Shown here: positions 1 to 7,985 of the stretch, in pieces | How positions within the stretch are numbered: position 1 is the first letter of the stretch | How the letters are laid out: each line of letters opens with the position of its first letter | Source: Bacillota bacterium | GTDB taxonomy: Bacteria > Bacillota > Clostridia > Peptostreptococcales > Anaerovoracaceae | DNA length: 32,052 nucleotides | Reading direction: 5' to 3' | Assembly: GCA_029239605.1 (NCBI GenBank) | Contig: JARBUO010000031.1 | Span: 1-32,052, forward strand | The notes under the pieces: model-generated | Database searches by the model: none | Told to the model about the DNA's origin: nothing | What the model saw: only the letters and a program-made list of their open reading frames with translations | Position numbers and translations under genes: made by a program

Positions 1-100
1 GGAGTGATTGACTAATCCACAGCGTCTGTAAGAAGTATAGCATTAAGTCCTTGGAGAGGGACAATAAACACTACTACTTTATAATACGAGGAGTGATTTT

Positions 101-343
101 ATGAGACTCAGTGATTTAGGTGATAAGGAAATCGTTAATCTTGCAAACGGCAGCCGTCATGGCCAACTAGCGGATGCAGAGCTCTTGTTTGATGAAACCC
201 ATGGTAAAATCAAAGCCATATTGGTTCCAGACTATCATGGAAGAATGAGTTTTCTTGGAAGCCGGGAGTTTATGCAGCTACCTTGGAGTTCCATCCGAAA
301 AATCGGTGAAGATATTATTATTTTTGAATCATCGGAAATGTAA
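101..343 (+). CDS. YlmC/YmxH-family sporulation protein (PRC-barrel)
   Basis: An 80-residue protein that matches the YlmC/YmxH family, a small PRC-barrel-like group found in spore-forming Firmicutes. The family is linked to sporulation but its biochemical role is unknown. Visible features are the N-terminal RLSDLGDKEIVNL stretch, an acidic turn (ADAELLFDE), a conserved GKIKAILVPD strand and the ending WSSIRKIGEDIIIF, which together fit the compact beta-rich fold and usual family length. The ATG is preceded by GAGGAG at a spacing of about 7. Bases 1-100 show no gene I can support. An AT-rich TATAAT lies at 80-85 but is too close to the ribosome binding site to be a convincing promoter. The next gene, motA, has its own promoter. 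Confidence 0.85.
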   Translation: MRLSDLGDKEIVNLANGSRHGQLADAELLFDETHGKIKAILVPDYHGRMSFLGSREFMQLPWSSIRKIGEDIIIFESSEM

Positions 344-425
344 AAGCAAAGAATGACCTGTCCAGAATGATACCGGCAAAATATGACGATTCATGTAAAT
401 ATTCGACAATTATACATAAAAAGAA

Positions 426-454
426 TTGATTTATGCGACTTCTCATACTAAAAT
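426..454 (+). promoter_or_regulatory. Predicted sigma-A-type promoter of motAB
   Basis: TTGATT at 426-431 and TAAAAT at 449-454 are separated by exactly 17 bases. Transcription would start near 461, giving a leader of about 45 nt before motA. I looked for a sigma-D-like flagellar promoter in the 163-base gap and saw no good match, so stator expression here may be driven by the vegetative sigma factor. Confidence 0.5.
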
Positions 455-506
455 AGTAGTGATGTGTAGTAATAGTCAAAACTATGTATAATTTAGGAGA
501 TGAAAC

Positions 507-1310
507 ATGGATATACTCTTAATCATCTTTACCGTAGTCGGCTTTGCCTCTGTAATCGGTGGATTTATTCTCGAAGGCGGCCATCTTACAGGTCTGTTAG
601 CCCCTACCAGTGCTCTAATCATTATTGGAGGTACAATTGGTGCTGTCGGTATCGCATTTCCAAACAGAGAGTTAAAAGAAATCCCCAAAATTTTGAGAGT
701 TTTAGTAAGAGATCAGAAATATGATTTTGTGGGCTTGATGAACCGCATGAAAGCAATGTGCATTCAAGTCCGTCAGAGCGGTCTCTTAAGCCTGGAAAGT
801 CAGATTGATTCTGAGCCGGACAGTCTGATGAGAAAAGGCATGAGGATGATTGTCGACGGTACTTCCCCGACTTATACCCGGGAAGCGCTGGAATTATCTC
901 TTGATGTTATCTCGGACAGGCATAATGCCAGAGCAAAGATTTTCGAAGCTGCAGGGGGCTATTCCCCTACCATGGGTATTATTGGAACCGTATTGGGTTT
1001 GGTTCATGTACTGGGTGATCTGGAAGAACCGGATACCCTGGGGCCGAAAATCGCCATGGCATTTACTGCGACACTTTACGGAATCGGCCTTGCCAATCTC
1101 TTGTGGCTTCCCATTGCAGGTAAATTAAAGGCAAAAAATCAAATTGAAACTTTGTATAAATCGATGATTATTGAAGGGCTTCTTCTCATTCAGGAAGGTG
1201 TCAATACCAACTATATGGAGGAGAAATTATCAAGCTTTTTATCAGAAGCAGATCTTGCTTATAACGGCTCCCGGGGCGGCGGCGACTCCGGAAGAAGAAA
1301 GAAAGGGTAA
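507..1310 (+). CDS. motA: Flagellar motor stator protein MotA
   Basis: A 267-residue MotA/TolQ/ExbB-type membrane protein. It forms the stator channel with MotB and couples ion flow to flagellar rotation. Hydrophobic segments lie near residues 1-20 and 34-50, followed by a long cytoplasmic loop with the charged region expected to touch the rotor, then two more segments near 150-168 and 185-203. The conserved GGYSPTMGIIGTVLGLVHVL stretch carries the proline of the channel-forming helix. The C-terminus is a glycine- and basic-rich tail (GGGDSGRRKKG). The start has AGGAG about 7 bases upstream. motB begins 11 bases after the stop, so the two are cotranscribed. Whether the ion is a proton or sodium cannot be decided from this sequence. 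Confidence 0.95.
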   Translation: MDILLIIFTVVGFASVIGGFILEGGHLTGLLAPTSALIIIGGTIGAVGIAFPNRELKEIPKILRVLVRDQKYDFVGLMNRMKAMCIQVRQSGLLSLESQIDSEPDSLMRKGMRMIVDGTSPTYTREALELSLDVISDRHNARAKIFEAAGGYSPTMGIIGTVLGLVHVLGDLEEPDTLGPKIAMAFTATLYGIGLANLLWLPIAGKLKAKNQIETLYKSMIIEGLLLIQEGVNTNYMEEKLSSFLSEADLAYNGSRGGGDSGRRKKG

Positions 1311-1321
1311 AGGTTCTTTCA

Positions 1322-2152
1322 ATGGCACGAAAGAAAAAACAGGAAGCCGAGCACGACAACAGTGAACGCTGGCTGCTGACCTATTCTGACCTGATCACAC
1401 TTCTGATGATTTTTTTCGTTGTGATGTATGCCATGAGCAATGTAGATGCACAGAAATATCAGGTTCTCTCCCAATCGCTTGAGGGTGCTCTGAATCCGGC
1501 TGCTCTTGCCGGTACGGGCGGCGGCGGCTCAGGGGAAGGCGGCGGCGATATTTCCATCGATGAACTTACAGAATCTTTGGCAGAGGGAAGCACAGAAAAA
1601 ATCGATCCAGAGCTTGTGGCAGCAGCACAGGAAATACAAAACCTAATCAGGCAAAACGGCTTGCAGGATAAGGTGTCGGTAAGCGTCCAGGAGCGCGGAG
1701 TAGTTGTTGGTCTTATGAATACCGTTTTATTTGACTCCGGCAGTGCGCAAATCAAACAGGATGCAATGCCAACGCTGATCGCCATTGGCCAAATTGCTAA
1801 CGGTGTACATAATTATATAAGAATTGAGGGAAATACAGATGACGTTCCCCAAAGTTCCGAAAGATTTCCCAGCAACTGGGAGCTTTCCGTTGTAAGAGCA
1901 ACAGAGGTTGTAAAACTGCTGATCGCTAAAAGCGGCGTCGAGCCTGACAGGATCAGTGCCGTTGGCTATGGTGAGTACCGCCCCAGCGTCCCGAATACTT
2001 CAGCAGAAAACAGAGCGAAAAACCGAAAAGTTGATATTGTTATCCTAAACAACCAGCTGGACAAGAGCGAATCCACAATGAGTGGGACTACCGGAACAGA
2101 CTCTGGGACAAATGAAGGCGGAGGCCCAGCTAACACAGAGAATACTCAGTAA
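1322..2152 (+). CDS. motB: Flagellar motor stator protein MotB
   Basis: A 276-residue MotB. After a basic N-terminus, one membrane helix (about residues 19-38) contains the essential ion-binding aspartate, D23, in LTYSDLITLLMIFF. A Gly- and acid-rich linker (about 60-100) leads to an OmpA-like peptidoglycan-binding domain (about 125-245) with VLFDSGSAQI, EGNTDDVP, NWELSVVRA and NRAKNRKVDIVIL, which anchors the stator to the cell wall. The tail is rich in Thr, Gly and Ser. Length and order match the family. The ribosome binding site is AAAGG about 8 bases before the ATG, just after the motA stop. A strong terminator follows at 2190. Confidence 0.95.
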   Translation: MARKKKQEAEHDNSERWLLTYSDLITLLMIFFVVMYAMSNVDAQKYQVLSQSLEGALNPAALAGTGGGGSGEGGGDISIDELTESLAEGSTEKIDPELVAAAQEIQNLIRQNGLQDKVSVSVQERGVVVGLMNTVLFDSGSAQIKQDAMPTLIAIGQIANGVHNYIRIEGNTDDVPQSSERFPSNWELSVVRATEVVKLLIAKSGVEPDRISAVGYGEYRPSVPNTSAENRAKNRKVDIVILNNQLDKSESTMSGTTGTDSGTNEGGGPANTENTQ

Positions 2153-2189
2153 TACCCTATCGGAATCGGATTGATAAAACTCTAAAATC

Positions 2190-2215
2190 AGATGGCAGCA
2201 TGCTGCCATCTTTTC
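2190..2215 (+). terminator. Intrinsic terminator of motAB
   Basis: A perfect palindrome with arms AGATGGCAGC and GCTGCCATCT around a central AT pair is followed by TTTTCTTTG. It lies 38 bases after the motB stop and closes the motAB transcript. Confidence 0.9.
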
Positions 2216-2229
2216 TTTGTTGTTACAAA

Positions 2230-2294
2230 GTTTTTTTAATACTCAGATTGCAATGCTGATTAGTTTTTTTAATGCATAGATTGTAATGCTTGTT
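2230..2294 (+). repeat. Two tandem copies of a degenerate 33-bp unit
   Basis: Two adjacent units (2230-2262 and 2263-2294) share GTTTTTTTAAT followed after a few bases by AGATTG-AATGCT. The second copy differs at several positions. They lie between the motB terminator and the promoter of the next gene. The most economical reading is an old local duplication; no function can be assigned. Confidence 0.55.
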
Positions 2295-2306
2295 TTCATG
2301 CTCCGC

Positions 2307-2335
2307 TTGACTTTCTGAAAGATATCAGTTACTAT
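2307..2335 (+). promoter_or_regulatory. Predicted sigma-A-type promoter of the Cys/Met PLP enzyme gene
   Basis: TTGACT at 2307-2312 and TACTAT at 2330-2335 have a 17-base spacer. The predicted start near 2342 gives an 80-nt leader that includes the hairpin at 2381-2404. Confidence 0.55.
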
Positions 2336-2380
2336 ATTTAAAATAATATTACTACCATTTCCATATGAATAGTAAAGATA

Positions 2381-2404
2381 TTGATAATTCGTAAAAATTA
2401 TCAA
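2381..2404 (+). promoter_or_regulatory. Leader hairpin or operator abutting the ribosome binding site
   Basis: Arms TTGATAATT and AATTATCAA (9 bp, perfect) flank the 6-base loop CGTAAA, and the GGAG ribosome binding site begins six bases later. There is no downstream T-run, so it is not a terminator. It could be a dimeric repressor operator or an RNA hairpin that affects ribosome access. I saw no S-box or T-box architecture in the leader. Confidence 0.45.
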
Positions 2405-2421
2405 TTTAAGGAGTTTTGTAA

Positions 2422-3555
2422 ATGAATCAAAAAACCATATGCATCCATGGCTGTAAAGAAAAAAAAGACCTGACCGGTTCAGTCAGTGTTCCGATTTATC
2501 AGTCTGCAACCTTTGCCCACCCTGCTGTAGGCAAGAGTACTGGATATGATTATTCCAGACAGCAAAACCCTACCAGGGAGCATCTTGAATGTACCGTAGC
2601 AGCGTTAGAGGGCGGCAGTCATGCTGTTGCTTTTACGTCTGGAATGGCTGCCATTACTGCCTTAATGGAACTCTTCCAGCCCGGAGACCATATCATTGCT
2701 TCTGAGGATTTATATGGCGGGTCGATTCGATTGTTTGAACAGATTAGTAAGAAGAACGGATTACGGTTCAGCTATGCTGACACATCAGATGCAACAAAAA
2801 TAGAAGCTTTGATTACAGAAAATACAAAGGCTGTTTTTATTGAAACACCATCGAATCCGACCATGATTGTCACCGATATCAAAGCAGTTTCAGCGCTGAC
2901 CAGACCGCTTGGAATCCTCTTGATCGTCGATAATACATTTTTAACCCCATATTTTCAGAAACCACTGCTGCTTGGAGCAGATATCATCGTTCACAGCGGA
3001 ACCAAATACCTTTGTGGACATAATGATACCCTTGCAGGATTTTTAGTTACAGAGGATCAAACCCTAGGCGAGAAGCTTCGTCATCTATTGATGTCACTGG
3101 GTTCCTGTCTCTCCCCTTTTGATAGCTGGCTTTTGATCCGGGGGATTAAGACCCTTGCCGTCAGAATGGAAAAGCAGCAGGAAAATGCAATTGCAATCGC
3201 CCGCTGGCTGAAAACTCATCCGAAGGTTAAAAAAGTCTATTATGCCGGCTTATCAGAACACCCTTCCTACGAGATATCATCAACACAGGCTTCTGGCTTC
3301 GGCTCAATGATCTCTTTCACCGTTGACAGTGAAGCAACCGCGGTACAGGTGCTTGAAAAGGTAGAACTGATTCTCTACGCAGAAAGTCTTGGCGGAGTGG
3401 AAACGCTGATTACCTATCCAATGCTTCAGACTCACGCAGACCTTTCTAAAGAAGCACGGGATGCCAGAGGGATTAATGAAACTCTGCTTCGGCTTTCCGT
3501 TGGTCTGGAATATGCTGATGATCTGATCGCTGATTTACAGCAAGCGCTGGAATGA
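2422..3555 (+). CDS. Cys/Met metabolism PLP-dependent enzyme (cystathionine synthase/lyase family)
   Basis: A 377-residue fold-type I PLP enzyme of the trans-sulfuration family, which includes cystathionine gamma-synthase, cystathionine beta- and gamma-lyases, O-acetylhomoserine sulfhydrylase and methionine gamma-lyase. Family marks are PIYQSATFAHP, the YDYSRQQNPTRE segment whose Tyr and Arg bind the cofactor phosphate of the neighbouring subunit, GGSHAVAFTSGMAAI, IVDNTFLTPYFQKPL, and the PLP lysine in VHSGTKYLCGHND. The C-terminal substrate domain has ESLGGVETLITYP. Length is normal for the family. The exact reaction cannot be chosen by eye; the ESLGGVE signature and length fit gamma-synthase or beta-lyase best. 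It is a single-gene unit with its own promoter and terminator. The ATG has GGAG upstream. Confidence 0.9.
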   Translation: MNQKTICIHGCKEKKDLTGSVSVPIYQSATFAHPAVGKSTGYDYSRQQNPTREHLECTVAALEGGSHAVAFTSGMAAITALMELFQPGDHIIASEDLYGGSIRLFEQISKKNGLRFSYADTSDATKIEALITENTKAVFIETPSNPTMIVTDIKAVSALTRPLGILLIVDNTFLTPYFQKPLLLGADIIVHSGTKYLCGHNDTLAGFLVTEDQTLGEKLRHLLMSLGSCLSPFDSWLLIRGIKTLAVRMEKQQENAIAIARWLKTHPKVKKVYYAGLSEHPSYEISSTQASGFGSMISFTVDSEATAVQVLEKVELILYAESLGGVETLITYPMLQTHADLSKEARDARGINETLLRLSVGLEYADDLIADLQQALE

Positions 3556-3595
3556 GAACAAGTTCTTGCGTTAATGAAAAAACAGTGTATTTTTA

Positions 3596-3650
3596 AAGTG
3601 CACCTTCAAATGTTTGATTTTTCATCCAACATTTGTGGTGCACTTCTTTT
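3596..3650 (+). terminator. Terminator between convergent genes
   Basis: A two-part stem has outer arms AAGTGCACC/GGTGCACTT and inner arms CAAATGTT/AACATTTG around a 13-base loop, followed by CTTTT on the plus strand. On the minus strand the run after the stem is TTTAAAAAT, so it may also stop the opposite transcript weakly. It serves the PLP enzyme gene and faces the end of the phosphatase gene. Confidence 0.85.
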
Positions 3651-3667
3651 AAATTCCCTACTCTTTT

Positions 3668-4144
3668 CTATCCTATAAGCTCATTTTTCTTTTCATCTAT
3701 TATCTGTTTCAGAAGTGCTACACAGCCTTCTCTCACATCGTTATAGGTATCATCAAAATTTCCCGTGTACCATGGATCTGCAATGTCTCCCGGCCGATTT
3801 GCGAAGTCCAGAAGACGCGATATTTTCCCATCTCTGTCATGACCGATGATCCTTGAAATATTCCTTACGTTATTGCTATCCATAGCGATAATATAATCAT
3901 AGCTGTCGTAATCAGCTCTCCGCAGTTGAATCGCGCATTTTCCATCAGGAGAGATACCATATTCAGCAAGTTTTTTCCTTGTCCCTCTGTGTACAGGGTT
4001 CCCTATTTCCTCAGTACTGGTTGCTGAAGATGCAATCAGAAACTGATCCGCGAATCCCATTTTCTGCACCATGTCCTTAAAAACGAATTCGGCCATAGGT
4101 GACCTACAGATATTTCCATGACACACAAACATTATTTTAATCAT
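3668..4144 (-). CDS. Low-molecular-weight protein-tyrosine phosphatase
   Basis: A 158-residue cytoplasmic LMW-PTP. The signature P-loop is at residues 8-15, CHGNICRS, with the nucleophilic cysteine C8 and phosphate-binding arginine R14. The general-acid aspartate is in the late IADPWYTGNFDDTY loop, which carries the conserved DPWY. In Gram-positive bacteria such enzymes often counter tyrosine kinases or act in stress responses; the substrate here cannot be told. Length is typical. The ribosome binding site is AGAGGT just upstream of the ATG. The upstream gene, the B3/4-domain protein, ends 50 bases before the start, so the two probably share a transcript. Confidence 0.92.
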   Translation of the reverse strand: MIKIMFVCHGNICRSPMAEFVFKDMVQKMGFADQFLIASSATSTEEIGNPVHRGTRKKLAEYGISPDGKCAIQLRRADYDSYDYIIAMDSNNVRNISRIIGHDRDGKISRLLDFANRPGDIADPWYTGNFDDTYNDVREGCVALLKQIIDEKKNELIG

Positions 4145-4194
4145 TCGCTACCTCTTTTTCAGTTACTTCTTTTCCTGCCAAACTTTCCTCCCCG

Positions 4195-4902
4195 TTATGA
4201 AATCACAATCTCTTTATGATCCTTATCAACAATTGAAATATTACAAGATCCGCCTAAATGCTTTTCTACTGATTCCGCCAAATCATTCAGAGCGGCTGCG
4301 AGTTCATTCTCTCTTCCGTCATCGATACATTCAATGCAAAGGAATGCATTTTTTGTATTTTCCGTAAGCATGGTTCTTACGGACTCCCTCCAATTCCAGC
4401 ACCTGCAAATTGCACCCGCATCATCTTTATAAACTATTTCACCTTCATAGGGCGGAGCATTTTCGTCGGTTCCAAGGGTTACAAAGCCTTCGTCTCCAAT
4501 TGCTTTTGTCAGCCTGATATGACCTTTGAACTGATCGATATCCTCGCCTCCGCATGGCAAGCCATATCGCAAAGAAATCGAATTATAAATATCAACCAAG
4601 GGATTAATTACACTCAGCCCGTTACCGTTTTGCACGCGTTTGAGCAAGGCTTCAATGGATGATCTTGCGCCTTTCTTCGTCTTGAATTTTTGAAATGCCT
4701 CTCTCCATATCTTAATCACTTCATTACTGCTGAATTCCGAATTCCTCAGATACGTTAAGGCTTCCTGTTCAGCGCTGCGGATCATATCAACATATTTGTC
4801 TTCCTCTTTTATGGCATTATCAATATTATGGCAAACTACAATGCCGATTTTTGCATTGGGAAACAGATCCCAAAAATCATCTTCCACTATAAATTTTTTC
4901 AT
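4195..4902 (-). CDS. B3/4 domain-containing protein
   Basis: A 235-residue protein resembling the free-standing B3/4 family, related to the tRNA-editing region of the phenylalanyl-tRNA synthetase beta chain. Recognisable parts are an N-terminal GIVVCHNIDNA strand, a helical middle, and the core with VDIYNSISLRYGLPCGGEDID and LGTDENAPPYEGEIVYKDD, followed by CRCWNWRES. Free-standing members may edit mischarged tRNA or bind small ligands; no function is proven by the sequence. The ATG at 4902 is chosen over an in-frame TTG 18 bases further out because AGGAGG lies 8 bases before it, and the TTG would place that site inside the coding region. It precedes the tyrosine phosphatase gene. Confidence 0.85.
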   Translation of the reverse strand: MKKFIVEDDFWDLFPNAKIGIVVCHNIDNAIKEEDKYVDMIRSAEQEALTYLRNSEFSSNEVIKIWREAFQKFKTKKGARSSIEALLKRVQNGNGLSVINPLVDIYNSISLRYGLPCGGEDIDQFKGHIRLTKAIGDEGFVTLGTDENAPPYEGEIVYKDDAGAICRCWNWRESVRTMLTENTKNAFLCIECIDDGRENELAAALNDLAESVEKHLGGSCNISIVDKDHKEIVIS

Positions 4903-5258
4903 TGGTTCATTCCTCCTCAATCAGAGTTAACGGATTAGCTTATATTTATTATAAATCCGGTTATCGGCAACAATTAAGATTAGAATACCCGGAATACATA
5001 TCATCCCTAACAAAATAGCACCTAATAGGCGATCACACAGAAAATCAATGAGCACAGTTAGCAGATAACGCCAAATACAATATTCTCAACCAACATTACT
5101 TTTTCTCCATACCATCTTGGAAATGCATATAAAAACAGGGAGCTGGCATATGAAATTCAATCTGCCAACACCCTGTTCCGTATTAAAATTACTCTTAAAG
5201 CATTATGACGCTGCCCATTTGTGCAATGCAGCCTACATACGGCGAATGCTTGATTGGG
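4903..5258. other. Intergenic region without a secure gene
   Basis: This 356-base gap holds the upstream region of the B3/4 gene and the ppdK terminator at 5130-5177. An imperfect inverted repeat (TAACGGATT at 4928-4936 and AATCCGGTTA at 4954-4963) surrounds an AT-rich centre with a TATAAT on the minus strand, so it could be an operator over a promoter, but no good -35 box is visible. A minus-strand open frame at 4927-5055 (GTG start, 42 residues, strongly hydrophobic, with GMICIPGILILIVADN) has no ribosome binding site and is not called as a gene. Confidence 0.5.
5130..5177 (-). terminator. Terminator of ppdK
   Basis: Read on the minus strand, AACAGGG and CCCTGTT form the outer stem and TGGCA/TGCCA the inner stem, with a small internal loop between, followed by TTTTTATAT. 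It lies about 80 bases past the ppdK stop and ends the long yqf-era-glyQS-ppdK direction of transcription. Confidence 0.85.
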
Positions 5259-7886
5259 CTAGTTTTTCAGGGCAGCCTGAGCAGCAGCCAATCTTGCGAT
5301 TGGAACTCTGAACGGTGAGCAGGATACATAGTTCAGTCCTACTTTGTGGCAGAACTCAACGGAAGATGGATCTCCGCCATGCTCTCCGCAGATTCCAAGT
5401 TTGATGTCAGGTCTTGCAGCCTTACCGAGGTCAACGGCCATCTTAACCAGCTTTCCTACGCCGTTCTGATCCAGTCTGGCAAATGGATCACTTTCGTAGA
5501 TCTTCTTTTCATAGTAAGCGCCCAGGAAGGATCCTGCATCGTCACGGCTGAATCCAAAGGTCATCTGAGTCAGATCGTTTGTTCCGAAGGAGAAGAATTC
5601 AGCTTCAGAAGCGATCTCATCGGCGGTTAGAGCAGCCCTTGGAATTTCAATCATGGTTCCGACCATGTACTTCAGTTCCACGCCGGATTTCGCTATAATA
5701 GCATTGGCAGTTTCTACTACAACATTCTTCACGTACTGAAGCTCTTTAATCTCACCGATCAGCGGAATCATAATTTCAGGAACCATCTTCCACTCCGGAT
5801 GAGCTTTCTGAACGTTGATAGCGGCTTCAATAACAGCTGTGGTCTGCATTTCTGCGATTTCTGGATAGGATACCGCTAGACGGCAGCCTCTGTGTCCCAT
5901 CATCGGATTGAATTCGTGCAGAGAGGTAATTACAGCCTTCAGTTCGGCAACTTCCATCTTCATCTCTTTTGCAAGAGCTGCGATGTCTGCTTCATCTGTA
6001 GGCAGGAATTCATGAAGCGGTGGATCAAGGAACCGGATGGTAACCGGATAACCCTGCATAGCCTCATAGATGCCTTCAAAATCGCTTCTCTGCATTGGAA
6101 GCAGTTTAGCCAGAGCGGTTCTTCTCTGCTCTTCCGACTTGGACACGATCATTTCTCTCATGGCAGCGATTCTTTCAGAATCAAAGAACATGTGCTCTGT
6201 TCTGCAAAGACCGATTCCTTCCGCACCGAATTTAATGGCTTGAGCCGCATCCTTCGGTGTGTCCGCATTGGTTCTAACCTTTAAGGTTCTGTGCTTATCT
6301 GCCCATTCCATGATGGTGTTGAAGTTGCCAGAAATTGACGCTTCAACGGTCTTAATTGCCTCGCCGTATATTTTTCCAGTGGAACCATCCAGAGAGATCC
6401 AATCTCCTTCATGGAATTCTTTTCCGCCGAGGGTAAAGACTTTAGCCGCTTCATCAATTTTAATTTCACCGCATCCGGATACGCAGCAGGTTCCCATTCC
6501 ACGGGCAACAACCGCAGCGTGAGAGGTCATTCCGCCTCTTACAGTCAGGATACCCTGCGCATAATGCATGCCTTCAATATCTTCAGGAGAGGTTTCAAGA
6601 CGAACGAGGATTACTTTTGCGCCCTTATTAACGGTCCAGTCTGTAGCATCTTCTGCTGTAAATACCACCTGTCCGCAAGCTGCACCGGGGGATGCAGGAA
6701 GTGCGGCACCGATAGGCTCGGCAGCTTTGAGGGCTGCTGTATCAAATTGAGGATGCAGCAATGCATCAAGCTGTTTTGGATCAATCATCTTTACTGCATC
6801 TTTTTCTGTGATCATGCCTTCCGCTACGAGATCGCAAGCAATTTTAAGCGCAGCAGCAGCAGTTCTTTTTCCGTTTCGTGTCTGTAGCATATAAAGCTTG
6901 CCTTCTTCAATGGTAAATTCCATATCCTGCATGTCTTTATAGTGCTTTTCCAGTGTATAAACAATTTTATAGAATTCATCGTAAACCTCAGGATTCTGAT
7001 CCTTCAGCTGATCGATGGTCTGGGGAGTTCTGATTCCAGCAACAACGTCTTCACCCTGTGCATTCATCAAAAATTCACCGTACAGCTTTGCTTCTCCGGT
7101 AGATGGATTTCTGGAAAAAGCTACGCCGGTTCCGGAAGTGTCACCCATATTTCCGAATACCATTGACTGTACGTTAACAGCAGTTCCCCATGAGGATGGG
7201 ATGTCGTTCATTCTTCTGTAATAGATTGCTCTTGGATTATTCCAGGATCTGAATACAGCCTTGATCGCGCCAAATAGCTGCTCTACAGGATCGCTGGGAA
7301 AATCTTCGCCGATTTTGTTTTTATATTCTGCTTTGAACTCTTTTGCAAGTTCTTTCAGATCGTCGGCATCAAGTTCGGTATCCATATGTACGCCCTTCTT
7401 CTCTTTCATCTCATCGATGAGTTTCTCAAAGTAGGCTTTTCCAACTTCCATAACGACGTCGGAATACATTTGAATGAAACGGCGGTAGGAGTCATATGCA
7501 AAACGCGGGTTGTTTGTTTTCTTTGCAAAGCTTTCAACAACTTCGTCGTTTAAACCAAGGTTCAGAATCGTATCCATCATACCAGGCATGGAAGCTCTGG
7601 ATCCGGATCTTACAGAAACAAGCAGCGGATTTTCAAGGTCACCGAATTTTTTGCCGGTTATCTTTTCCATCTCGCCGATGTACTGCATGATTTCAGCCTT
7701 GATTTCGTCATTGATGGTTTCACTGTCAGCATAGTATTGAGTACAGGCCTCAGTTGTAATTGTGAAGCCCTGCGGAACAGGCATGCCCAGGTTTGTCATT
7801 TCGGCAAGGTTTGCGCCTTTGCCACCCAAAAGATCACGCATGGTGCCGTTACCCTCATTGAATAAGTAGACAAATTTTTTCCCCAT
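5259..7886 (-). CDS. ppdK: Pyruvate, phosphate dikinase
   Basis: An 875-residue PPDK. It reversibly converts ATP, phosphate and pyruvate to AMP, pyrophosphate and phosphoenolpyruvate, and in anaerobes often works in the glycolytic direction using pyrophosphate. The N-terminal ATP-grasp domain opens with KFVYLFNEGNG and GGKGANLAEMT. The swivelling domain carries the phosphorylated histidine in GGMTSHAAVVARGMGT. The C-terminal PEP/pyruvate barrel has GLCRTEHMFF, GTNDLTQMTFGFSRDD and the catalytic cysteine in GICGEHGGDP. Length is typical. The ATG at 7886 has AAAGGAG upstream; a longer frame would run back through a terminator hairpin and is rejected. The PPDK regulatory kinase (YqfL type) is not in the window. 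Confidence 0.96.
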   Translation of the reverse strand: MGKKFVYLFNEGNGTMRDLLGGKGANLAEMTNLGMPVPQGFTITTEACTQYYADSETINDEIKAEIMQYIGEMEKITGKKFGDLENPLLVSVRSGSRASMPGMMDTILNLGLNDEVVESFAKKTNNPRFAYDSYRRFIQMYSDVVMEVGKAYFEKLIDEMKEKKGVHMDTELDADDLKELAKEFKAEYKNKIGEDFPSDPVEQLFGAIKAVFRSWNNPRAIYYRRMNDIPSSWGTAVNVQSMVFGNMGDTSGTGVAFSRNPSTGEAKLYGEFLMNAQGEDVVAGIRTPQTIDQLKDQNPEVYDEFYKIVYTLEKHYKDMQDMEFTIEEGKLYMLQTRNGKRTAAAALKIACDLVAEGMITEKDAVKMIDPKQLDALLHPQFDTAALKAAEPIGAALPASPGAACGQVVFTAEDATDWTVNKGAKVILVRLETSPEDIEGMHYAQGILTVRGGMTSHAAVVARGMGTCCVSGCGEIKIDEAAKVFTLGGKEFHEGDWISLDGSTGKIYGEAIKTVEASISGNFNTIMEWADKHRTLKVRTNADTPKDAAQAIKFGAEGIGLCRTEHMFFDSERIAAMREMIVSKSEEQRRTALAKLLPMQRSDFEGIYEAMQGYPVTIRFLDPPLHEFLPTDEADIAALAKEMKMEVAELKAVITSLHEFNPMMGHRGCRLAVSYPEIAEMQTTAVIEAAINVQKAHPEWKMVPEIMIPLIGEIKELQYVKNVVVETANAIIAKSGVELKYMVGTMIEIPRAALTADEIASEAEFFSFGTNDLTQMTFGFSRDDAGSFLGAYYEKKIYESDPFARLDQNGVGKLVKMAVDLGKAARPDIKLGICGEHGGDPSSVEFCHKVGLNYVSCSPFRVPIARLAAAQAALKN

Positions 7887-7925
7887 CTTTTTCTCTCCTT
7901 TATATTTATTAAATTGTTTATTTAT

Positions 7926-7976
7926 AAAAAAACATGGGACAAGCCTACCTCTGCTGTAAGGTGCTTGTCCCATGTT
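7926..7976 (-). terminator. Terminator or attenuator between glyQS and ppdK
   Basis: On the minus strand two perfect 14-base arms (AACATGGGACAAGC and GCTTGTCCCATGTT) enclose an 18-base loop and are followed by a run of seven T. The hairpin begins 9 bases after the glyQS stop and ends about 45 bases before the ppdK ATG. No good promoter is visible between it and ppdK, so it may act as an attenuator with readthrough. Confidence 0.9.
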
Positions 7977-7985
7977 CTTTAATCG

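Noticed and set aside
80-85. TATAAT upstream of the YlmC/YmxH gene as a promoter
   Set aside because: Transcription would begin inside the ribosome binding site, and no -35 box stands at 16-18 bases.
2230-2294. CRISPR-like repeat array
   Set aside because: Only two adjacent degenerate copies with no spacer between them and no cas genes nearby.
6411-6887. 158-codon plus-strand frame inside ppdK
   Set aside because: Antisense shadow of a strongly conserved gene; its translation is Cys/Ser/Phe-rich with no motif and no ribosome binding site.
7887-7973. 29-codon N-terminal extension of ppdK
   Set aside because: It reads through the terminator hairpin, and the family's usual start with a proper ribosome binding site is at 7886.
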